Assembly: GCF_002272895.1 (NCBI RefSeq)
Contig: NZ_MLAQ01000002.1
Span: 218,352-282,351, forward strand
Length of the DNA stretch: 64,000 bases
From: Helicobacter sp. 12S02232-10
GTDB taxonomy: Bacteria > Campylobacterota > Campylobacteria > Campylobacterales > Helicobacteraceae
Reading direction: 5' to 3'
The notes beneath the pieces are model-generated. The model searched no databases, was not told where the DNA came from, and was given only the letters and a program-made list of their open reading frames with translations. Position 1 is the stretch's first letter, and the number at the start of each line of letters is the position of its first letter. Below, in pieces: positions 1-9,158 of this stretch. Position numbers and translations under genes: made by a program.

Positions 1-400
1 TATAGATTTTGGCAAGCTTTTTGCAAAGGGGAGAGGTGATGGCTGGGTTAATGGAAAAATGAAGCGAAGAGTCGGCTGAAAAATCAATGATAACGCAATT
101 ATTGAGCGTGTCTATAGCCCCATTTTTAGCCAATCGAACGCCATTTGGCGTAGGGATCCATTTGGTAGGGTTTAACCCTGCTGTTTCCATAATGAAATCC
201 CCATTTAAATCCGAAGGGGCGATCTCTTCAGTGAGGCTTTTGGCTTGAATAGAGCTTAAGATTGTCTGTATGTCACTTTGAACGGCGACATATTGCGCAT
301 CGCCTCTAGTGATGGAAAGCCTAGGTATAGCGATGGCAGCGATGATTCCTATGATAACAATAACAAATACTAATTCAATCATACTGAATGCATTTCTCAT
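1..400 (-). CDS. type IV pilin-like (pseudopilin) protein, C terminus outside the window
   Basis: Reading the minus strand from ATG at 400 gives MRNA then FSMIELVFVIVIIGIIAAIA, a class III prepilin signal: short basic leader, cleavage expected between Ala4 and Phe5, Glu at +5 of the mature protein, then about 20 hydrophobic residues. Such proteins are cut and N-methylated by a prepilin peptidase and assemble as pilus or secretion/competence pseudopili in the inner membrane. The usual Gly before the cleavage site is Ala. The start overlaps the stop of pfs (ATGA), so it is the last visible gene of a fabD-pfs operon. The rest is a variable globular domain that runs off the window. Family assignment is firm; the particular machine is not known. 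Confidence 0.8.
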   Translation of the reverse strand, partial: MRNAFSMIELVFVIVIIGIIAAIAIPRLSITRGDAQYVAVQSDIQTILSSIQAKSLTEEIAPSDLNGDFIMETAGLNPTKWIPTPNGVRLAKNGAIDTLNNCVIIDFSADSSLHFSINPAITSPLCKKLAKIY

Positions 401-1101
401 AAATTATCCTGTTGCAATAGAGTATCCACCATATTTTTGACAAAATTTGCTGATATTCTCGCAGAAGAATCTAAGAATTCATCAAAGCTTACATCTGCTT
501 GACCATCTGCACTATCGCTGATGGAACGGAATATGCAAAAAGGTACTTGCAGCAGATCGCATACTACTGCCACTGAAGCCCCTTCCATTTCAACCGCATC
601 GGCATTAAATTTTTCAATCAGCCATTGTTTTTTTTCAGCGTTGTTAATGAATTGATCACCTGAGGCAATGATCCCTTCTTTGAGGTCAAATTCATATCGT
701 TTGGCTACAGATTTTGCGATTTCATTAAGCTTGGGATCGGATTGGATATAAATTTTGCTTTCAGGTATGAACCCTAAGGGATGCCCAAAAGCACTAATAT
801 CCACATCGTGTTGGCAAAGCTTTGTGGCAATCATCAAATCCCCTACTTTCAGATCTTGTCTCAAACCTCCAGCAACACCACTGAATATGATTTTTTCACA
901 TTTGAAGTATAAAATCATACTTGAAGCCGTCAGGGCGGAATGAACCTTACCTATTTTGCTATAAGCGATATAAATTTCTGAGTCTTTATAAGAGACACAA
1001 TAAAAAATATTGCCTCCTAAAGAAATTTCTTCATATTTCCCAAAAATCTCAAGCAAGGGAATAATTTCTTCGCGCATAGCGCCAATGATGCCGATTTTCA
1101 T
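397..1101 (-). CDS. pfs: 5'-methylthioadenosine/S-adenosylhomocysteine (and probably aminodeoxyfutalosine) nucleosidase
   Basis: A 234-residue cytoplasmic nucleosidase, normal length for MTAN. It hydrolyses the N-glycosidic bond of methylthioadenosine and S-adenosylhomocysteine; in Helicobacter the same enzyme is known to act on 6-amino-6-deoxyfutalosine in menaquinone synthesis. Visible family features are the N-terminal MKIGIIGAMREE with catalytic Glu near residue 12, a FSGVAGG segment near 75, VEMEGAS near 173 and the SISDSADG block with the catalytic Asp near 197. It lies 11 bp downstream of fabD and overlaps the pilin-like gene by ATGA, so the three are likely co-transcribed. Confidence 0.95.
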   Translation of the reverse strand: MKIGIIGAMREEIIPLLEIFGKYEEISLGGNIFYCVSYKDSEIYIAYSKIGKVHSALTASSMILYFKCEKIIFSGVAGGLRQDLKVGDLMIATKLCQHDVDISAFGHPLGFIPESKIYIQSDPKLNEIAKSVAKRYEFDLKEGIIASGDQFINNAEKKQWLIEKFNADAVEMEGASVAVVCDLLQVPFCIFRSISDSADGQADVSFDEFLDSSARISANFVKNMVDTLLQQDNL

Positions 1102-1112
1102 TTGATTTTCCT

Positions 1113-2042
1113 TTATTTTTGAATTTGTGAAATTGTTTCGCCTAAAGAAGAAAGATTTGCGATATTGTAAGTGGGTTTTTCGCTTAGGCGTTTATTGAGT
1201 CCTTTTAAAACCCCACCGTGACCAAATTCAATGAATCCATCGACTTTGTCTTCAAGTTTTTGAATGGATTGTTTATATAAGACAGGTTTTACAAGTTGTT
1301 CAGTGAGCAATAAAATTGCGTCTTGCTTTGTATTATAGGGTTGTAAGGTTGCATTTGAAAGGATACTGATGGAAAATTTTTCTCCGATTAATCCTGCTAC
1401 AAGTTCTTTGAATTCTTCACAAATTCCTTGAAGCATCGGACAATGGCTTGCTACTGACATAGGTAACAAAAGTGCGCGTTTTGCGCCCATTGCTTTGATT
1501 TGCTCTTGAGCTTCTGAAAGGTCAGTTTTTTTTCCTGCAATCACAATTTGCCCTTCGGCATTGTAATTGGCACACCAAAGGCTTTTACCTTTTTCACGTT
1601 TTTCTTCGCAAAAATCTTGAAGTTTATTATCTTCCAACCCGACAACAACCATCATACCGGCATCTTTGCCTTCACAAGCTTTTTGCATAAGTTCGCCTCT
1701 TTTGTGTGTGAGAATCATTGCATTTTCAAAAGAAAGCGCTCCTGCGATACTTAAAGCTGTGATTTCTCCGAGTGAATGTCCAAGTGCAATTTCGGGGAGC
1801 AATGGGGATTCTTCTTGGAAAATATTATGGGCAATGTAGCTGATTAGAAAGATTGCTGGCTGGGTGTATCGGGTTTGATGGATTTGATCGTTTTCTTCAA
1901 AAAGCAATTGCTTCATATCGGTTTTAATGGCTTCGCTTGCTTTTTCAAAAAGTTCTTTGGCGGTACTGAAATTATCGTAAAATTCTTTTCCCATACCAAT
2001 GCTTTGGGATCCTTGCCCAGGAAAAATAAAAGCATATTTCAT
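1113..2042 (-). CDS. fabD: malonyl-CoA:acyl carrier protein transacylase
   Basis: This 309-residue protein transfers malonyl from CoA to acyl carrier protein at the start of fatty-acid synthesis. It shows the N-terminal FPGQGSQ motif, the nucleophile elbow GHSLGE with the active Ser near residue 90, and a downstream SHCPML containing the catalytic His near 198. Length is typical. It opens the minus-strand fabD-pfs-pilin-like operon; a promoter should lie between its start at 2042 and the divergent tRNA at 2180. Confidence 0.95.
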   Translation of the reverse strand: MKYAFIFPGQGSQSIGMGKEFYDNFSTAKELFEKASEAIKTDMKQLLFEENDQIHQTRYTQPAIFLISYIAHNIFQEESPLLPEIALGHSLGEITALSIAGALSFENAMILTHKRGELMQKACEGKDAGMMVVVGLEDNKLQDFCEEKREKGKSLWCANYNAEGQIVIAGKKTDLSEAQEQIKAMGAKRALLLPMSVASHCPMLQGICEEFKELVAGLIGEKFSISILSNATLQPYNTKQDAILLLTEQLVKPVLYKQSIQKLEDKVDGFIEFGHGGVLKGLNKRLSEKPTYNIANLSSLGETISQIQK

Positions 2043-2179
2043 AGATAAACCTTTAGTTTGTAGTAGTTTTTGCGTTATAAAAGTGGGATTTTAACATATT
2101 TTAAGCTGATTTTTCAGGGCGTTAAGTTGTAATTTATGATTTTTAATTTACAATACACTTTCCATTTTGGAAGTAATAA

Positions 2180-2270
2180 GGACCGGTGGGTGAGTTGGCT
2201 TAAACCACGTCCCTGCTAAGGACGCGTAGTCGCAAGATTACCGAGGGTTCGAATCCCTCCCTGTCCGCCA
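2180..2270 (+). tRNA. tRNA-Ser, anticodon GCU
   Basis: The 91-nt gene has a 7-nt acceptor arm GGACCGG against CCTGTCC with one mismatch, a D arm (TGAGTTGGCTTAAACCA), an anticodon loop reading CTGCTAA with anticodon GCT, a long class II variable arm (GCGTAGTCGCAAGATTACC region) and a perfect T arm GAGGG-TTCGAAT-CCCTC. CCA is encoded at 2268-2270. The long variable arm and GCT anticodon identify serine. Confidence 0.95.
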
Positions 2271-2621
2271 TATTTTTAAATCTGCAGTTTTGATAATCCT
2301 TTTTAAAAATTACTTTATAATCGATATTTTATAGACCTAATTTGTTTTGCAAAAACCATCATAAAATTATAAAAATAACAATGTAAAAAATTTACTTAAA
2401 CCGCAGGAATAGCAGAGTCTGTAAGCGTTGGTGATTATGATAAACTAAAAAGAGCATAAATAATAAAATAAAAAATCAAAGAGATAAACAATTACTATGA
2501 TGGGATATCTAGCATATTGGGTTTTTCAATGATTGTGATATAACCTTGAGAAGAAACATTAATCAATCAGGGTTTGGAGACAATCCATCGTCCATCAAAA
2601 AGAATAGATCCGATTGAAAAT
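2271..2621. other. gene-free AT-rich stretch, possible coding remnant
   Basis: No intact gene with a ribosome site is visible. On the plus strand from about 2401 a short open stretch ends in AGIAESVSVGDYDKLKRA and stop; it has protein-like composition but a stop codon just upstream and no start, so it may be the tail of a decayed gene. The cysE 3' end faces it, so a cysE terminator could lie here, but I see no strong hairpin. Confidence 0.4.
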
Positions 2622-3338
2622 CTAATTTTTAATACATCGAATGTAGTTTTCATAGAGGTGTTGCAATTCGGTTTCTTCCTCTGTAGTTTTTGGATTGGCT
2701 TGTATGGATTGTTCGATGAGACTGATTTTTTTGATCAGATATCTAAAAAGTTCTTTGTCAATATCGGGAAGTTTTTGGATCGGGATATTTTCTTCTTTGG
2801 ATTTTTCTTTGTCGATCACGCGTGCAGGAATTCCCACGGCAGTTGCATCAGGGGGAACATTTTTAACAACAACAGAGTTTGCACCGATTTTTGCATTTTC
2901 TCCGATAGTGATATTGCCTAATATTTTTGCACCTGCTCCTACGACAACTCCTTTTTTTAGAGTCGGGTGGCGTTTGATTTTTTCTAGACTTACCCCGCCT
3001 AAACTCACTCCTTGATAAATTGTAACATTATCGCCTATTTCAGCTGTTTCCCCAATAACGACGCCAATTCCGTGATCAATAAAGACCCTGCGACCGATTT
3101 TGCAAGCAGGGTGGATGTCGATATTTGTGAGGAATTGCGTAAATCCCATCAAAATTCGTGCAATCACTTTAAATCCGAGCAAATGAAGCTTGTGGGCAAT
3201 GCGATAATGCACGATGGCAACGACTCCAGGATAATTAAAGAAAAGCTCTATTTTTGAATTAATGGCAGGATCTTTTTGAAAAGGAACACTGAAATCTTCT
3301 TTTATAAGGCTAAAAAACCCGATTTGTTTTGTTTCCAT
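2622..3338 (-). CDS. cysE: serine O-acetyltransferase
   Basis: A 238-residue member of the hexapeptide-repeat acyltransferases that acetylates L-serine with acetyl-CoA, the first committed step of cysteine synthesis. The left-handed beta-helix begins at about residue 72 with IDIHPACKIG, followed by the family signature FIDHGIGVVIGETAEIGD, with the catalytic Asp74/His89 pair, and VSLGG and NSVVVKNVPP rungs. The C-terminal 50 residues are acidic and charged. It starts 3 bp after the speA stop, so it is the second gene of a speA-cysE operon. The partner enzyme CysK is encoded at 5901. Confidence 0.95.
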   Translation of the reverse strand: METKQIGFFSLIKEDFSVPFQKDPAINSKIELFFNYPGVVAIVHYRIAHKLHLLGFKVIARILMGFTQFLTNIDIHPACKIGRRVFIDHGIGVVIGETAEIGDNVTIYQGVSLGGVSLEKIKRHPTLKKGVVVGAGAKILGNITIGENAKIGANSVVVKNVPPDATAVGIPARVIDKEKSKEENIPIQKLPDIDKELFRYLIKKISLIEQSIQANPKTTEEETELQHLYENYIRCIKN

Positions 3339-3341
3339 AAT

Positions 3342-5195
3342 CTAGTTTTTCTCACTGCTTGCAATCGTTCGGAGATAGCCATTTTCACTTAGCATAACAT
3401 AGAGTTGCCCCAACACTTCTTTTTTGGTCTCTTCATCAATATCTTGATTATCTTCAATTCTTTGTTTTAAAATACGCTCAATTTCTTTGGTGTCATAATC
3501 CAAATCATCGAGCACATCCAAGATAGTTTGGGCTTCCAAAAGATTTTGAATTTCATAACCTTTATTGAGATCATCATCAAATACGACACTAAATTCAGTC
3601 GGGTGAGTGAAAAGATTGTGGCGCATTCCAAGTACCTCTTGATAAGCTCCTACAAGGAAAAATCCTAAAAAATATTCTTCTTTGGTTACATCTACATCGT
3701 GCAAAAACAAAGGCTTATTGGAATCAAAAGCGATCTCTCCATCACTATCGCAGGTAATATCCCATAGACTCGCACTTCTTGTGGGGCGTCTGTTGAGTCT
3801 ATCTAGAGGCATTACAGGAAAGTTTTGCCCCAATCCCCAGTAGTCAGGGAGGCTTTGGAAAAATGAGCAATTTAACAGATATCTTTCTTGCACTTGTTCT
3901 TGGATGCGGATAATGTCGTTATGGTTTTTGTATTTGAGGAGTTTGATGACTTTTTTGATGATGAGATGAACCAAAACTTCCGTATTACTCCTGTCTTGCA
4001 GGTCGATATAACCCAAATCAAAAAGAGTAAGTAGGGATTCCATATGATCAAAACTATCGTGCAGGTATTCAATGGCATTCTTTTCGCTCATACTTTGATA
4101 GAGATCGATCATTTCTTCAATCAATGGAGGATTTTTTTCTTTGAGTTTGAGAGCTTTTTCATCATATTCTTGTGAAAATAATTCCAAAACAGGTGCTATC
4201 AATACGGCGTGATTGGCTGAGATATAGCGTCCTGATTCGATGAAAATATCAGGTTCGAGTTCTTTTTTATTTTTAACAATTTCTTTGAGCAAAAATACCA
4301 CATCCCCGCTGAATTCGCTCAAGGTATAATTGCGGTTGTTGCTTCCTTCGTGTTGGGTATATTCCACTGCTAATCCCCCGCCGATATTGACGCAAGTGAG
4401 ATTGTTTGCCCCCATTTTCCTAAGTTCTGCATAAATGTTGCCAACCTCGCGAATCGCTTTTTTTAAAGGAGAAATATCGCTGATTTGGCTCCCAATATGG
4501 AAATGAATCATACTAAATTGCCCCAGTAGTTTTGAATCTTCTAGCAGTTTGATGGCTTCAAGTAATTCTGTACTTGTAAGTCCGAATTTAGAATTGATTC
4601 CCCCGCTTTTTGCCCATATGCCTATTCCGGTGCTATGCAATCGAATGCGAAGTCCAATTTTGGGATAGGGGGCACCCATTTCTTTGGCGACTTCGATAAT
4701 GGTTTCAAGTTCATTGAGACCCTCAATGGTAAGTGTGATATCGTGTCCCATATTGGCAGCAATGAAGCCAAGACTGATCATTTCTTTGTCTTTGAAGCCA
4801 TTGACAGTGATAGGTGAATGTTTATTTGTGTAAGCCATTGCCACGATAAGTTCAGATTTGCTCCCTGCTTCCAAGCCATAGCATTGATCTTGGCTACAGG
4901 CCACCAAGGGAAGAACAAAATTGGGCATTTGATTGACCTTGAGAGGAAAAACAGCTTTAAATTTGCCTTTGTATTTGTATTCTTGAATCGAATTTTTGAA
5001 AGTGGAGAATATTTTTTCGATCTGTTTTTGAATCAGATGAGGAAAACGAATCAATAGAGGACCTTTGTAACCTTTTTCTCTAACTTCATTGACAATATCA
5101 ATAATGGCAGGCTTGTTCTTGTGGTTGACTTTGACTACGCCATCATCAATGATAAAATCGTCGTTTGACCAGAATTTGATTCCATAATCAACCAT
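3342..5195 (-). CDS. speA: biosynthetic arginine decarboxylase
   Basis: A 617-residue fold type III PLP enzyme that decarboxylates arginine to agmatine, the first step of polyamine synthesis by the agmatine route. The N-terminal IRFPHLIQKQI and KAVFPLKVNQM segments contain the PLP lysine (around residue 85); GLEAGSKSEL, FHIGSQI and CVNIGGGLAVEY follow in the barrel domain, and the C-terminal region has the substrate-binding TCDSDGEI and FLGFFLVGAYQE motifs. Length matches SpeA rather than the short decarboxylases. It leads the operon with cysE and is divergent from ybeY. Confidence 0.95.
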   Translation of the reverse strand: MVDYGIKFWSNDDFIIDDGVVKVNHKNKPAIIDIVNEVREKGYKGPLLIRFPHLIQKQIEKIFSTFKNSIQEYKYKGKFKAVFPLKVNQMPNFVLPLVACSQDQCYGLEAGSKSELIVAMAYTNKHSPITVNGFKDKEMISLGFIAANMGHDITLTIEGLNELETIIEVAKEMGAPYPKIGLRIRLHSTGIGIWAKSGGINSKFGLTSTELLEAIKLLEDSKLLGQFSMIHFHIGSQISDISPLKKAIREVGNIYAELRKMGANNLTCVNIGGGLAVEYTQHEGSNNRNYTLSEFSGDVVFLLKEIVKNKKELEPDIFIESGRYISANHAVLIAPVLELFSQEYDEKALKLKEKNPPLIEEMIDLYQSMSEKNAIEYLHDSFDHMESLLTLFDLGYIDLQDRSNTEVLVHLIIKKVIKLLKYKNHNDIIRIQEQVQERYLLNCSFFQSLPDYWGLGQNFPVMPLDRLNRRPTRSASLWDITCDSDGEIAFDSNKPLFLHDVDVTKEEYFLGFFLVGAYQEVLGMRHNLFTHPTEFSVVFDDDLNKGYEIQNLLEAQTILDVLDDLDYDTKEIERILKQRIEDNQDIDEETKKEVLGQLYVMLSENGYLRTIASSEKN

Positions 5196-5307
5196 AAAAG
5201 TAATCCTTAGATAATTTTGCTTTTTTTGGGGAAAATTATATCACTTATTTAGATTTTAACACGTAATTTGTATAATCGAAGAAATCAAATCAGGAAGAAT
5301 GTAAAGA

Positions 5308-5739
5308 ATGTTAGAGATCAGCAATGAAACAGATGATATTTTTGAATATGAACTCTTCAATAAAATAGCTGATTTTCTAAGCCCTAGAAATGTCGAGCTT
5401 ATACTTACTTATGATGAAGAACTTTTGGACTTAAACCTTAAATTTCGTTCTCAAAATAAAACGACAGATGTTTTGAGTTTTCCTTTTGGAGATATGGGAA
5501 TTGTTGGGGTAGATTTGCCTTTAGGGAGTGTGGTGATCAATGTTGATATGGCAAAAAGAGTCGCAAAGGAATTGGGGCATTCTATAGATTTTGAGATTGC
5601 TTTATTATTGGCACACGGAATTTTGCATCTTTTGGGTTATGATCACGAAATTGATAATGGCGAACATCGTTGTAAAGAAGAAGAAGTAATGCATTTTTTC
5701 GGATTGCCAAAAAGTTTGATTGTCAGAAATGATCCGTAA
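5308..5739 (+). CDS. ybeY: endoribonuclease YbeY, 16S rRNA maturation
   Basis: This 143-residue zinc metalloprotein shows the complete UPF0054 signature HGILHLLGYDH near residues 109-119, with three His binding zinc, and upstream RSQNKTTDVLSFPFGD. YbeY acts in 16S rRNA 3'-end processing and ribosome quality control in the cytoplasm. ATG at 5308 follows AGGAAGAATGTAAAG, a weak ribosome site. It is alone in its transcription unit, divergent from speA. Confidence 0.92.
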   Translation: MLEISNETDDIFEYELFNKIADFLSPRNVELILTYDEELLDLNLKFRSQNKTTDVLSFPFGDMGIVGVDLPLGSVVINVDMAKRVAKELGHSIDFEIALLLAHGILHLLGYDHEIDNGEHRCKEEEVMHFFGLPKSLIVRNDP

Positions 5740-5814
5740 TTACATTTTATTTTTAATCTTTAAATGCAATTTGTACTAATAATGTTACTTTTTTACAATG
5801 AATTCACTATTTTT

Positions 5815-5831
5815 CCATATAATTTATATGG
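5815..5831. promoter_or_regulatory. perfect 17-bp palindrome upstream of cysK
   Basis: CCATATAA, one T, then TTATATGG forms a perfect dyad about 70 bp before the cysK start. It lies in the ybeY-cysK gap and overlaps a TATAAT-like box, so it could be an operator for a dimeric regulator of cysteine synthesis. There is no G/C stem and only a short following T run, so a terminator is less likely. No regulator for it is recognised in the window. Confidence 0.45.
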
Positions 5832-5900
5832 TTTTTTAGTAAATCATTAACATAATGAGAAATAATCTAGAAATTTTAATAATTTCGCACGAGGTAAAGA

Positions 5901-6824
5901 ATGGAAGTAGCACAATCCGTATTAGACATCATTGGCAATACACCCCTTTTAAAATTGCAAAGAATTTCTGCAAAATATGGGGCAAACATTTTTGGTAAAT
6001 GCGAATTTATGAATCCCAATAGTTCTGTGAAAGACAGGATTGCTTTGAATATGATTAAAAAAGCTTTGGATGAAAAAAAGATCACTTTAAATACAACGCT
6101 GATTGAGCCTACAAGTGGGAACACAGGTATCGGACTTGCTTCTGTTTGTGCTTCTTTGGGGATCAAGCTCATTCTTACAATGCCAAGTTCTATGAGTATA
6201 GAACGTCGCAAGCTAATGCAGGCATTAGGTGCCCAACTTGAATTGACTGCTCCTGAAAAAGGAATGAATGGGGCTGTAAAAAGAGCATTTGAGCTTTCTG
6301 ATGAAATTGAGGATTCGTTTATTTTACAGCAGTTTGAAAATCCAGATAATCCTGAAGCGCATCGACAAACGACTGCGAAAGAAATTATTGAGGCATTGGA
6401 TGGAGAAATTGATGTTTTTGTCGCAGGCATTGGTACAGGCGGAACTTTTACGGGCGTAGGTGAGGTGCTTAGAGAAAGAAATCCAGATGTGAAGCTTTTT
6501 GTCCTTGAACCCTCTTTATCTCCTGTTCTTTCTGGTGGGAATGCAGGACCACATAAGATTCAAGGAATCGGCGCAGGTTTTATCCCTAAGAATCTAAACA
6601 CAAACCTTTATGATGGGATTATGCAGGTTGAAACTCAAGACGCCTACAGATTTGTTTTAGAAGCTGCTAAGAGTGAAGGTATTTTGGTGGGTATTTCTTC
6701 AGGGGCAAATCTTTGGGCAGCTACCCAATTGGCTAAAAAATTTCCGGGTAAAAATATCGTTACAATGCTGTGTGATACTGCAGAAAGGTATCTAAGCACT
6801 GAATTATTTGAATTTGAAAATTAA
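5901..6824 (+). CDS. cysK: cysteine synthase A (O-acetylserine sulfhydrylase)
   Basis: A 307-residue fold type II PLP enzyme that makes cysteine from O-acetylserine and sulfide. The PLP lysine is Lys44 in NPNSSVKDRIA; TSGNTGIG binds the substrate carboxylate, and GTGGTFTGVG cradles the PLP phosphate, followed by SSGANL near 275. In H. pylori the homologue is reported to use cystathionine chemistry, so reverse transsulfuration is an alternative, but the CysE encoded at 2622 supports the O-acetylserine route. Ribosome site GAGGTAAAGA precedes the ATG. Confidence 0.92.
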   Translation: MEVAQSVLDIIGNTPLLKLQRISAKYGANIFGKCEFMNPNSSVKDRIALNMIKKALDEKKITLNTTLIEPTSGNTGIGLASVCASLGIKLILTMPSSMSIERRKLMQALGAQLELTAPEKGMNGAVKRAFELSDEIEDSFILQQFENPDNPEAHRQTTAKEIIEALDGEIDVFVAGIGTGGTFTGVGEVLRERNPDVKLFVLEPSLSPVLSGGNAGPHKIQGIGAGFIPKNLNTNLYDGIMQVETQDAYRFVLEAAKSEGILVGISSGANLWAATQLAKKFPGKNIVTMLCDTAERYLSTELFEFEN

Positions 6825-6860
6825 ATTGATTTTAGGGGGTTGGCAATCATAATAGAGATT

Positions 6861-6897
6861 CTTCAAAAAGTTGTGCCATTTTGCACAAAACTTGAAG
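6861..6897. terminator. hairpin between the convergent cysK and ung genes
   Basis: CTTCAA...TTGTGC-cattttt-like loop-GCACAA...TTGAAG forms a two-part stem (6861-6866 with 6892-6897, 6871-6876 with 6883-6888). It sits between the stop codons of two convergent genes, which suggests bidirectional transcription termination, but no long U tract follows on either strand. Confidence 0.45.
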
Positions 6898-6938
6898 GGA
6901 AGAAATGCAAACCTTAAATATCTTTGATGGGGTTTGAT

Positions 6939-7643
6939 TCACTCAGGCAAACTCCAATCAAGCGGCTCTTTGCCAAATTTTTTAAGCGCTTCTTGGGCTT
7001 TAATAAACACTCCGCTCCCCACAAATCCTTGTGCAAGAGGGCTTGGATGGGGAGCAGTGATAATTGCGTGTTTATTGGGGTCAATAAGAGAAGCTTTCTT
7101 TTTGGCATAATTTCCCCAGAGCATAAAAACGATATTTTGGTAATGATTGGAAACGCTTTGGATGATTGCATCGCTAAAATTTTCCCAGCCAAAATAAACG
7201 TGCGAACCTGCCTTTCCTTTTTCTACACTAAAAATTGCATTTAGAAGTAAAACACCCCTTTGGCACCAAACGGACAAATCGCCGTGATTTGGAATGCTAA
7301 TACCAAGAGATTGATGGAGTTCTTTATAGATATTTTTGAGGCTTGGTGGGATGGGTACTTTTTTGGGTACAGAGAAACTTAAACCCATCGCTTGAGGAAT
7401 TTCTACGCCATTATGCAGAAATCTTCCGTGATAGGGATCTTGCCCTAGAATCACTACTTTTACCTTTGAAGGAGGTGTCAGATTGAGGGCGTTAAAAGTG
7501 AGTTTACCTGGGGGATAGATACACACACCTTTCTTTTTTGCCTCCAAATAATAAGATTTGATGGAAGAAAAATAAGGTTTTTCAAACTCTTCTTTGAGCA
7601 ATTCTTTCCATTCGGGAATGATTTTGATCGTATCATAATTCAT
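6939..7643 (-). CDS. ung: uracil-DNA glycosylase
   Basis: This 234-residue base-excision repair enzyme removes uracil from DNA. It carries the water-activating motif GQDPYHG with catalytic Asp69, AMGLSFSVP, LLLNAIFSV, and the DNA-minor-groove motif HPSPLA near residue 198. The C terminus, with SLPE after KEPLDWSLPE, is typical. Single gene, convergent with cysK. Confidence 0.95.
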   Translation of the reverse strand: MNYDTIKIIPEWKELLKEEFEKPYFSSIKSYYLEAKKKGVCIYPPGKLTFNALNLTPPSKVKVVILGQDPYHGRFLHNGVEIPQAMGLSFSVPKKVPIPPSLKNIYKELHQSLGISIPNHGDLSVWCQRGVLLLNAIFSVEKGKAGSHVYFGWENFSDAIIQSVSNHYQNIVFMLWGNYAKKKASLIDPNKHAIITAPHPSPLAQGFVGSGVFIKAQEALKKFGKEPLDWSLPE

Positions 7644-7727
7644 TGTTGTCTCCCTATTTATTTTTGATTTGATGCTGTAACATTTTATATTTATACAGGC
7701 AATTATTGACTTAAGTAGTTCGAATAA

Positions 7728-8696
7728 TTATGATTTTGAAATGATTTCAAGGGCTTGAATCACTCTTAGAGTATGCTCTTTTTGATTTAAATCGGGTGCT
7801 TTGTTTTTTATATTTGTAAAAAATGCAGCAATTGAAGCATCTAATGCCATAAAATTTTCTAAAATGGGGATTTCTTCTTGAGCAAGCTTGTATGCAACCA
7901 TCTTTTGATACAAGCTGTTTTTATCAAATTCGTCCTTGATGATGACGCCGGTGTCAAAAAGTGTGATTTTGTCTCTCTTTGTGTCATCATAGACAGCAGT
8001 TTTTTTCTCCCCGCCAATGATCATTTCCCGCACTTTTACAGGAGAGAGCCAAGAAACATTAATAGTGATAATGATCCCGTTATGTAATTCTAGGTTAATA
8101 TTGGCAAGAGCATCGTTGGGATAATTTTGATATTTTTTAGAAAATGTTTTTGATTGTTTGATGTCTAGCCCGACTAGATAATCAATGATGGAGAGATCGT
8201 GAATGGCCAGATCCCAGATCACATCGACATTGCTTTGAAAAAGCCCTAGATTGATACGGCGAGAATTGATATAGACGATATTGCCAAATGAAGCAATGTT
8301 TTGCTTGAGCCATTTGAGCGCAGGAGAATATAAAAAAGTATGATCGCAGTGTAAAACACATTGATTTTTGGTTGCAATTTCATAAAGTGCATAAGCTTCT
8401 TTGAGGTTTGTGGTGAGAGGTTTTTCAACAAATGTGTGTTTTTTGGCTTCTAAAGAGCGTTTGGCAAGATTGAAATGCGTGTGGGGTGGGGTGATGATAA
8501 AAACAGCTTGAATTTCTTGATCATCAAGAATGGCTTCAAAATCTTTATAAGAAGTAAAGTCATAGAGCTTGTGAGCCTCTTCAATGCGTTCTTTATCTTC
8601 ATCAAAAATGGTTTTTATGCTGAAATTCAGACTTTTTTGGAGGCTTTTGGCGATATTGATACCCCAATATCCATAACCGATAATTGCACTTTTCAT
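7728..8696 (-). CDS. Gfo/Idh/MocA-family NAD(P)-dependent sugar oxidoreductase
   Basis: The 322-residue protein starts with a Rossmann dinucleotide fold MKSAIIGYGYWGINIAKSL (GxGxxG), followed near residue 93 by the family EKPLTTN motif whose Lys is catalytic, and by WDLAIHDLSIIDYL with the conserved His. These enzymes oxidise sugar nucleotides or inositols. The adjacent hexapeptide N-acetyltransferase makes a WlbA/WbpB-plus-WlbB/WbpD-like pair likely, i.e. synthesis of a di-N-acetylated uronic-acid or deoxyhexose nucleotide for surface glycans. No aminotransferase of that pathway is seen here, so substrate is inferred. Confidence 0.8.
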   Translation of the reverse strand: MKSAIIGYGYWGINIAKSLQKSLNFSIKTIFDEDKERIEEAHKLYDFTSYKDFEAILDDQEIQAVFIITPPHTHFNLAKRSLEAKKHTFVEKPLTTNLKEAYALYEIATKNQCVLHCDHTFLYSPALKWLKQNIASFGNIVYINSRRINLGLFQSNVDVIWDLAIHDLSIIDYLVGLDIKQSKTFSKKYQNYPNDALANINLELHNGIIITINVSWLSPVKVREMIIGGEKKTAVYDDTKRDKITLFDTGVIIKDEFDKNSLYQKMVAYKLAQEEIPILENFMALDASIAAFFTNIKNKAPDLNQKEHTLRVIQALEIISKS

Positions 8697-8704
8697 TAAA
8701 GGTT

Positions 8705-9157
8705 TTAAAGGGATCGTAGTTTTTTAGCAGGGTTACCCGCATAAATTCCAGATTCTGTGATATCTTTGGTAACCACGCTTCCAGCTCCAATCACGACATT
8801 ATCACAAATCTTTACTGGAAGAATGGTGGCATTACTCCCGATAGAGACATTATTGCCAATGAGTGTGCTTTTCCATTCTTTTTCATTCAAAGACGGGTAT
8901 CCTTTCTCAAAAAGATCGTTAATGAACATCACACCATGAGCAATAAAGCAGTCTTTCCCGATATTTACCAAAGAACAGATGAAGCTATGGCTTTGAATTC
9001 GTGTGTTTTCCCCGATAAAAACATCTTTCTGAATTTCTGTGAAAGGTCCGATAAAGACATTGTTAGACAGCGTGCAACCATAGAGGTTGCAAGGAGTGAT
9101 GACACGAACATTTTCTCCATAAATAACGTTTTTGATACCAGATGAGATAGTTGTCAT
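8705..9157 (-). CDS. hexapeptide-repeat N-acetyltransferase (WlbB/WbpD-like)
   Basis: This 150-residue left-handed beta-helix protein has imperfect hexapeptide rungs throughout (IYGENVRVITP, NVFIGPFTEI, DVFIGENTRI, NVSIGSNATI, NVVIGAGSVVTKDI) and ends in GIYAGNPAKKLR, the usual C-terminal cap of sugar-nucleotide acetyltransferases. It sits 8 bp before the oxidoreductase gene and starts one base after the methylase stop (TAA-A-ATG), so translation of the three genes is probably coupled. Confidence 0.8.
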   Translation of the reverse strand: MTTISSGIKNVIYGENVRVITPCNLYGCTLSNNVFIGPFTEIQKDVFIGENTRIQSHSFICSLVNIGKDCFIAHGVMFINDLFEKGYPSLNEKEWKSTLIGNNVSIGSNATILPVKICDNVVIGAGSVVTKDITESGIYAGNPAKKLRSL

Positions 9158-9158
9158 T

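Noticed and set aside
2401..2460. Short plus-strand ORF tail AGIAESVSVGDYDKLKRA
   Set aside because: A stop just upstream and no start; too short to call more than a possible remnant.
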